NCBI GenBank assembly: GCA_016709305.1
Contig: JADJNA010000045.1
Coordinates: forward strand, 1 to 17,768
DNA: 17,768 nucleotides
Direction: 5' to 3'
Origin: Candidatus Villigracilis saccharophilus
GTDB lineage: Bacteria; Chloroflexota; Anaerolineae; Anaerolineales; Villigracilaceae
Shown: piece by piece, positions 14,880 to 17,768 of the stretch
Layout of the letters: the number at the start of each line of letters is the position of its first letter
Numbering within the stretch: the stretch's first letter is position 1
Made by a program: the position numbers and the translations under genes
Notes under the pieces: model-generated
What the model saw: only the letters and a program-made list of their open reading frames with translations
The model's database searches: none
Told to the model about the DNA's origin: nothing

Positions 14880-15541
14880 ATGATCGTGCATCAGATCTAA
14901 TGGGAACACTTACAAATGGCTCACCATTTTTAGGATTGGTGGATTGGGTAAAACACAACCAGAGCAAAGTCCGCGCAAATTTTTATATGGCAAAGATCAT
15001 GCCTTCGTATTTGCTGGCAAAAAATGGGTTGATCGATTGGCAGGCCTGGGGACAAAAATTAATGGTGGATAGTCTGGCTTATATCAAGGATGCGAATCCT
15101 GAAAAGTTAAGTCACGCTTCTGAATGGGTCGTGGAACATATTTTTGGAAAAAGCGCCGCGAGGATGTCGTGGCGCGGCTCATCAAGCATCGTGAAGATGG
15201 CGCGAAAGTTTATATCGCCAGCAGTGTGGTCGAGCCATTTATCGAACCTTTTGCAAGACGAATTGGCGCGCAGGTAATCGGCACGCCGACAGAAATTGTC
15301 AACGGGCGCGTGAAGCTGATCGGTGAGAATGGCAAATGAAAAGAAGATCGAGCAGGTTTGAGCCGCCTCGGCGTGGATCGCGTTGATGTTGCCTACGGAG
15401 ATACCATTCTGGATATTCCCTGCTCGAACATTCCGATCACCCTGTCGCGGTGTACCCCGATGCGAAATTAAAATATACGCGCTAAACAAGGGTTGGGAAA
15501 TCATCGGCGATGCCGAAGATCGGGTGAATCAACCCAGGTGA
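14880..15541 (+). pseudogene. HAD-superfamily subclass IB phosphatase-like protein, frameshifted
   Basis: The ATG at 14880 has GGAG at 14871-14874. Adding one T near 14887 gives MIVASDLMGTLTNGSPFLGL. This matches HAD motif I (DxxGTLT), but with Met where the second acidic residue normally stands. The body reads WVKHNQSKVRANFYMAKIMPSYL, then WVVEH followed by a slip near 15135, then RREDVVARLIKHREDGAKVYIASSVVEPF (motif II Ser) and ARRIGAQVIGTPTEIVNGRVKLIG. The frame then breaks near 15340, and after further slips shows GDTILDIPLLEHSDHPVAVYPD (motif IV) and ends GDAEDRVNQPR at 15541. About 220 residues is the usual size of SerB-like HAD-IB proteins. The likely reaction is hydrolysis of a phosphomonoester. 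The substrate is unknown. Confidence 0.7.
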
Positions 15542-15590
15542 ATTCAATTTACAATCTGTTCCGAAACCCACCCACCAGCAAAATTTATTT

Positions 15591-16517
15591 ATGACAATGC
15601 AAAAAATTTCTGGATCACTCTCCTGATAGGAAGTCTATGTGGGATAGTTTGCACGTACGCTCTCAGTCGAACAGGAAATGGTGCAGGATTTCAACTGGCA
15701 ACTGCGTGCCGCCCGTGACCTGCTGGCTGGAAATGACCCTTATGGTTATATTCCCTGGAGACTAAATATTCCCTATCCATTGCCCACAGCCATGCTTTTG
15801 CCATCCCACTGGCAGTGCTGGGAAACTATATTGGCGGGGGTATTTTTTTGGTATCAGCAGTGGAATTCTGGCTTGGTTGATTTTACGTAAAGAGAACCCT
15901 GGCAGTTATTACTGTTCCGGTCATGGCCATTTTTCTTTTCGTTATTATTTGCCCAGTGGGCGCCGCTTGTTTTATGTTTGTACTTCACACCTTCGTTCCT
16001 GCCCATGCTTCTAATGAAACCACAAATTGCTCTGCCGTTGGCATTGATTCAACGACCTAATTGGCTGGGCATTGGTTTGACCCTTGTGACAGGAATCGCA
16101 TCTCTGGTAATTTACCCATCCTGGCCATGGATCTGGCTTGGACAGATATCCTCTTAACAGGGAATGATTCCGCCTTTGCTGGTTCTTCCGCTTGGACCGT
16201 TGATGCTATTAGGGCTCCTGCGTTATCGAGACCAAAAGGCTTGGCTGTTGCTTTTGATGGCTGCCATGCCGCAGCGAGTGCTTTACGATCAACTGGCATT
16301 ATTATTAATTGCTGGCAATCGCAGTGAGATATTAATCTTGATTTTTTGCTCATGGGCTTCACTGCCCGCTCTATTGATATTCGGTGGTTGGATCAACCTC
16401 CCCGGCGGATGGCAATTATGGATATTGTTGACACTGTATCTGCCCGCCCTGGGAATATTTCTCGCGCCGAAAATGGTCGGACAGATTAAACAATGGAAGA
16501 GCAAACTTGAAAATTAA
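15591..16517 (+). pseudogene. GT87/DUF2029-like integral membrane glycosyltransferase, frameshifted
   Basis: The restored frame starts MTMQKI at 15591 with a first membrane helix (LLIGSLCGIVCTYAL). It is followed by DFNWQLRAARDLLAGNDPYGY, the exposed loop with an acidic residue typical of polyprenol-phosphate-sugar-dependent GT87/DUF2029 enzymes. Further hydrophobic stretches are LLFRSWPFFFSLLFAQWAPLV, FLPMLLMKPQIALPLALIQRP and GIASLVIYPSWPWIWLGQI. The intact piece from about 16164 to 16517 reads LLVLPLGPLMLLGLLRYRDQKAW and MPQRVLYDQLALLL. At least five slips occur (about 15607, 15678, 15760, 15800-15850, 16155). Length of about 309 residues is short for GT87, but the topology fits. It is probably involved in glycolipid or surface glycan synthesis together with the next gene. 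Confidence 0.55.
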
Positions 16518-16571
16518 ATTGATGGGCAACATAACCCGCATTTTGTCAGATATGGAGCACACATTCGATCC

Positions 16572-17741
16572 TTGCATACCTTTATTCTTGCTCTTCGCCA
16601 GAGGTGGAAACGAGAATGGACTCTTTGCCTGGTCATCTTTTTAACCCTGCGCCTAGCCGCTTCATATCTTGGTTATATGGTTGCATCGGACCAGCTCCTG
16701 AGCCTTTGTCGAGCGGTCCGATCAATGTTGCGTCTGAATCTTTTGCAGCAGGATCAGTTTTCCATTTTATTCATCAACGTTTGGAAACGATGGGACACAG
16801 ACTGGTACCTCAAAATTGCAGCCTTCGGTTACGATCGCACCGATGGAACTGCCTCCTATCTTCCGCTCTATCCGTGGCTGAGTGCAAGATTGGGGGCACT
16901 AACTGGGAACTACCTACTCTCGGCTCTGCTTATTTCGAATTTTTCCGCACTGGCAGTTTTCATCCTTTTTTATGAAGTTGTCCGCGTGGAAGGACTTACT
17001 TCCATTCAGGCTGGGTTCGCGGTCCTATCTCTAGCAGTCTTTCCATCAGCTTTTTTCCTTTTCGCGGCTTACACAGACTCCCTCTTTCTGGCACTTGCGC
17101 TTGGCACATGGTTGGCTGCCCGTCAAAAACACTGGTTGGTGGCTGGTCTGCTGGGAGGACTCGCTACATTAGCCCGCCTGCAGGGTGTCTTATTAATGGT
17201 TATTCTAGGCTTGTTATGGTTAAGAGAAGTCGCTGATTTCCACTTGTTTGAACCAATAACCTGGCGCAAGTCGCTGACTACTCTGGGTATCCCCTCATGG
17301 ATTGCGACCCTGCTTCCGGGGGTGGCTTTTGCATGTTGGAATCTGTATCTGAATGCAGCAGGTTTGGGAAATGTGCCTGAGATGCTCGCAGCTCATTGGG
17401 GCATCCGCACCGTTCCACCGTGGATGGGAATCTGGTTATTCCTTGGCCGTCTGTTTAGCACATCGCGAGTCTTTATTGATTATATTGATCTAGGTTCTTT
17501 GGCATTCATCCTCATCCTGCTTATCTATGGCCTGCGCTACCTCGACCCGATCCTCTCGCTTTATGCTTGGTTGAATCTGGCTCTGTTCTTCATGCGCGGC
17601 ACGCCGCCTCATCTGTTGGATAGTTTCAGTCGTTATATGCTGGCTGTCTTCCCAGCATTCCTTATTATGGCTAAAATTCCAAGCCGGACAGCGCGTGTCA
17701 CATTGTGGATGATATCCTTCCTTTTACAAATCTTTTATTAA
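16572..17741 (+). CDS. PIG-V-like membrane mannosyltransferase
   Basis: A 389-residue protein with about ten hydrophobic helices. Key marks are NVWKRWDTDWYLKIAAFGYD (first lumenal loop with the WD pair), SYLPLYPWLSARLG, and SAFFLFAAYTDSLFLALALGTWLAARQ followed by LLGGLATLARLQG. This is the pattern of PIG-V (PF04188) enzymes, which use polyprenol-phosphate-mannose outside the membrane. The C-terminal stretch MRGTPPHLLDSFSRYMLAVFPAF also fits. The start is uncertain. The frame opens at TTG 16572 without a good ribosome binding site, and an ATG at 16552 with GGAG is in another frame, so a one-base slip near the N-terminus is possible. It follows the GT87-like gene by 54 bases. Acceptor unknown; lipid or protein glycosylation at the envelope is the inference. 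Confidence 0.8.
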   Translation: MHTFILALRQRWKREWTLCLVIFLTLRLAASYLGYMVASDQLLSLCRAVRSMLRLNLLQQDQFSILFINVWKRWDTDWYLKIAAFGYDRTDGTASYLPLYPWLSARLGALTGNYLLSALLISNFSALAVFILFYEVVRVEGLTSIQAGFAVLSLAVFPSAFFLFAAYTDSLFLALALGTWLAARQKHWLVAGLLGGLATLARLQGVLLMVILGLLWLREVADFHLFEPITWRKSLTTLGIPSWIATLLPGVAFACWNLYLNAAGLGNVPEMLAAHWGIRTVPPWMGIWLFLGRLFSTSRVFIDYIDLGSLAFILILLIYGLRYLDPILSLYAWLNLALFFMRGTPPHLLDSFSRYMLAVFPAFLIMAKIPSRTARVTLWMISFLLQIFY

Positions 17742-17768
17742 TGGGTTTTCTGGACTGGCGATGGATCG

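Noticed and set aside
1..17768. CRISPR arrays, tRNA or rRNA genes, insertion sequence transposases
   Set aside because: I saw no regularly spaced direct repeats, no cloverleaf RNA gene and no transposase motifs on either strand.

Overview
The window looks like a contig from an uncultured Chloroflexota bacterium of the Anaerolineae type. This is inferred from gene style, not from a marker gene. The supporting signs are a Thr/Pro-rich linker in a surface lipoprotein, a SGNH-like lipoprotein with a GDCQS motif, palindromic repeats of the 'GTCGTTGCGAGG...GAAGCAATCTCC' type between genes, and degenerate 'ACTCATTACT/ATCCACT' tracts. I see no rRNA, tRNA or CRISPR array. Many genes carry single-base indels next to short homopolymers while keeping conserved motifs on both sides. 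This fits an incompletely polished long-read assembly better than true gene decay, although the deaD-like gene, the EamA transporter and the PIG-V-like gene are intact.

Layout. Positions 1-454 hold the C-terminal TPR part of a larger protein cut by the left edge, followed by a palindromic repeat and a strong terminator. Positions 709-7452 form one co-directional cluster: 3-methylcrotonyl-CoA carboxylase beta, a DUF1579-like protein, an atypical SDR/epimerase, 3-methylcrotonyl-CoA carboxylase alpha (read here as three pieces: biotin carboxylase, middle domain and biotin carrier), a MaoC-type hydratase and a CitE/HpcH-type lyase. This set matches the mycobacterial leucine-catabolism cluster Rv2498c-Rv2502c (citE, maoC, fadE19, accA1, accD1) without the acyl-CoA dehydrogenase. 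The likely job is conversion of 3-methylcrotonyl-CoA to 3-methylglutaconyl-CoA, then to HMG-CoA (probably the R isomer), then to acetyl-CoA and acetoacetate.

Positions 7536-8381 encode an EamA/DMT transporter. After two terminators and a palindromic element comes a DeaD/CsdA-type RNA helicase (8740-10428) with its own terminator. Positions 10585-11561 hold a frameshifted SGNH-like lipoprotein. It converges, across a bidirectional terminator, on a heavily frameshifted mutS2 on the minus strand (13977-11599). Divergent from mutS2 are a classical SDR (14042-14815), a HAD-IB phosphatase-like protein (14880-15541), a GT87/DUF2029-like membrane protein (15591-16517) and a PIG-V-like membrane mannosyltransferase (16572-17741). 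The last two suggest polyprenol-linked glycosylation at the cell envelope.

The most unusual structure is a 60-base, stop-free, exactly in-frame cloverleaf palindrome inside the biotin carboxylase gene (5385-5444), with a partial relative between mutS2 and the SDR gene. Three other palindromic elements each end 14-20 bases before a start codon, just outside the ribosome binding site.
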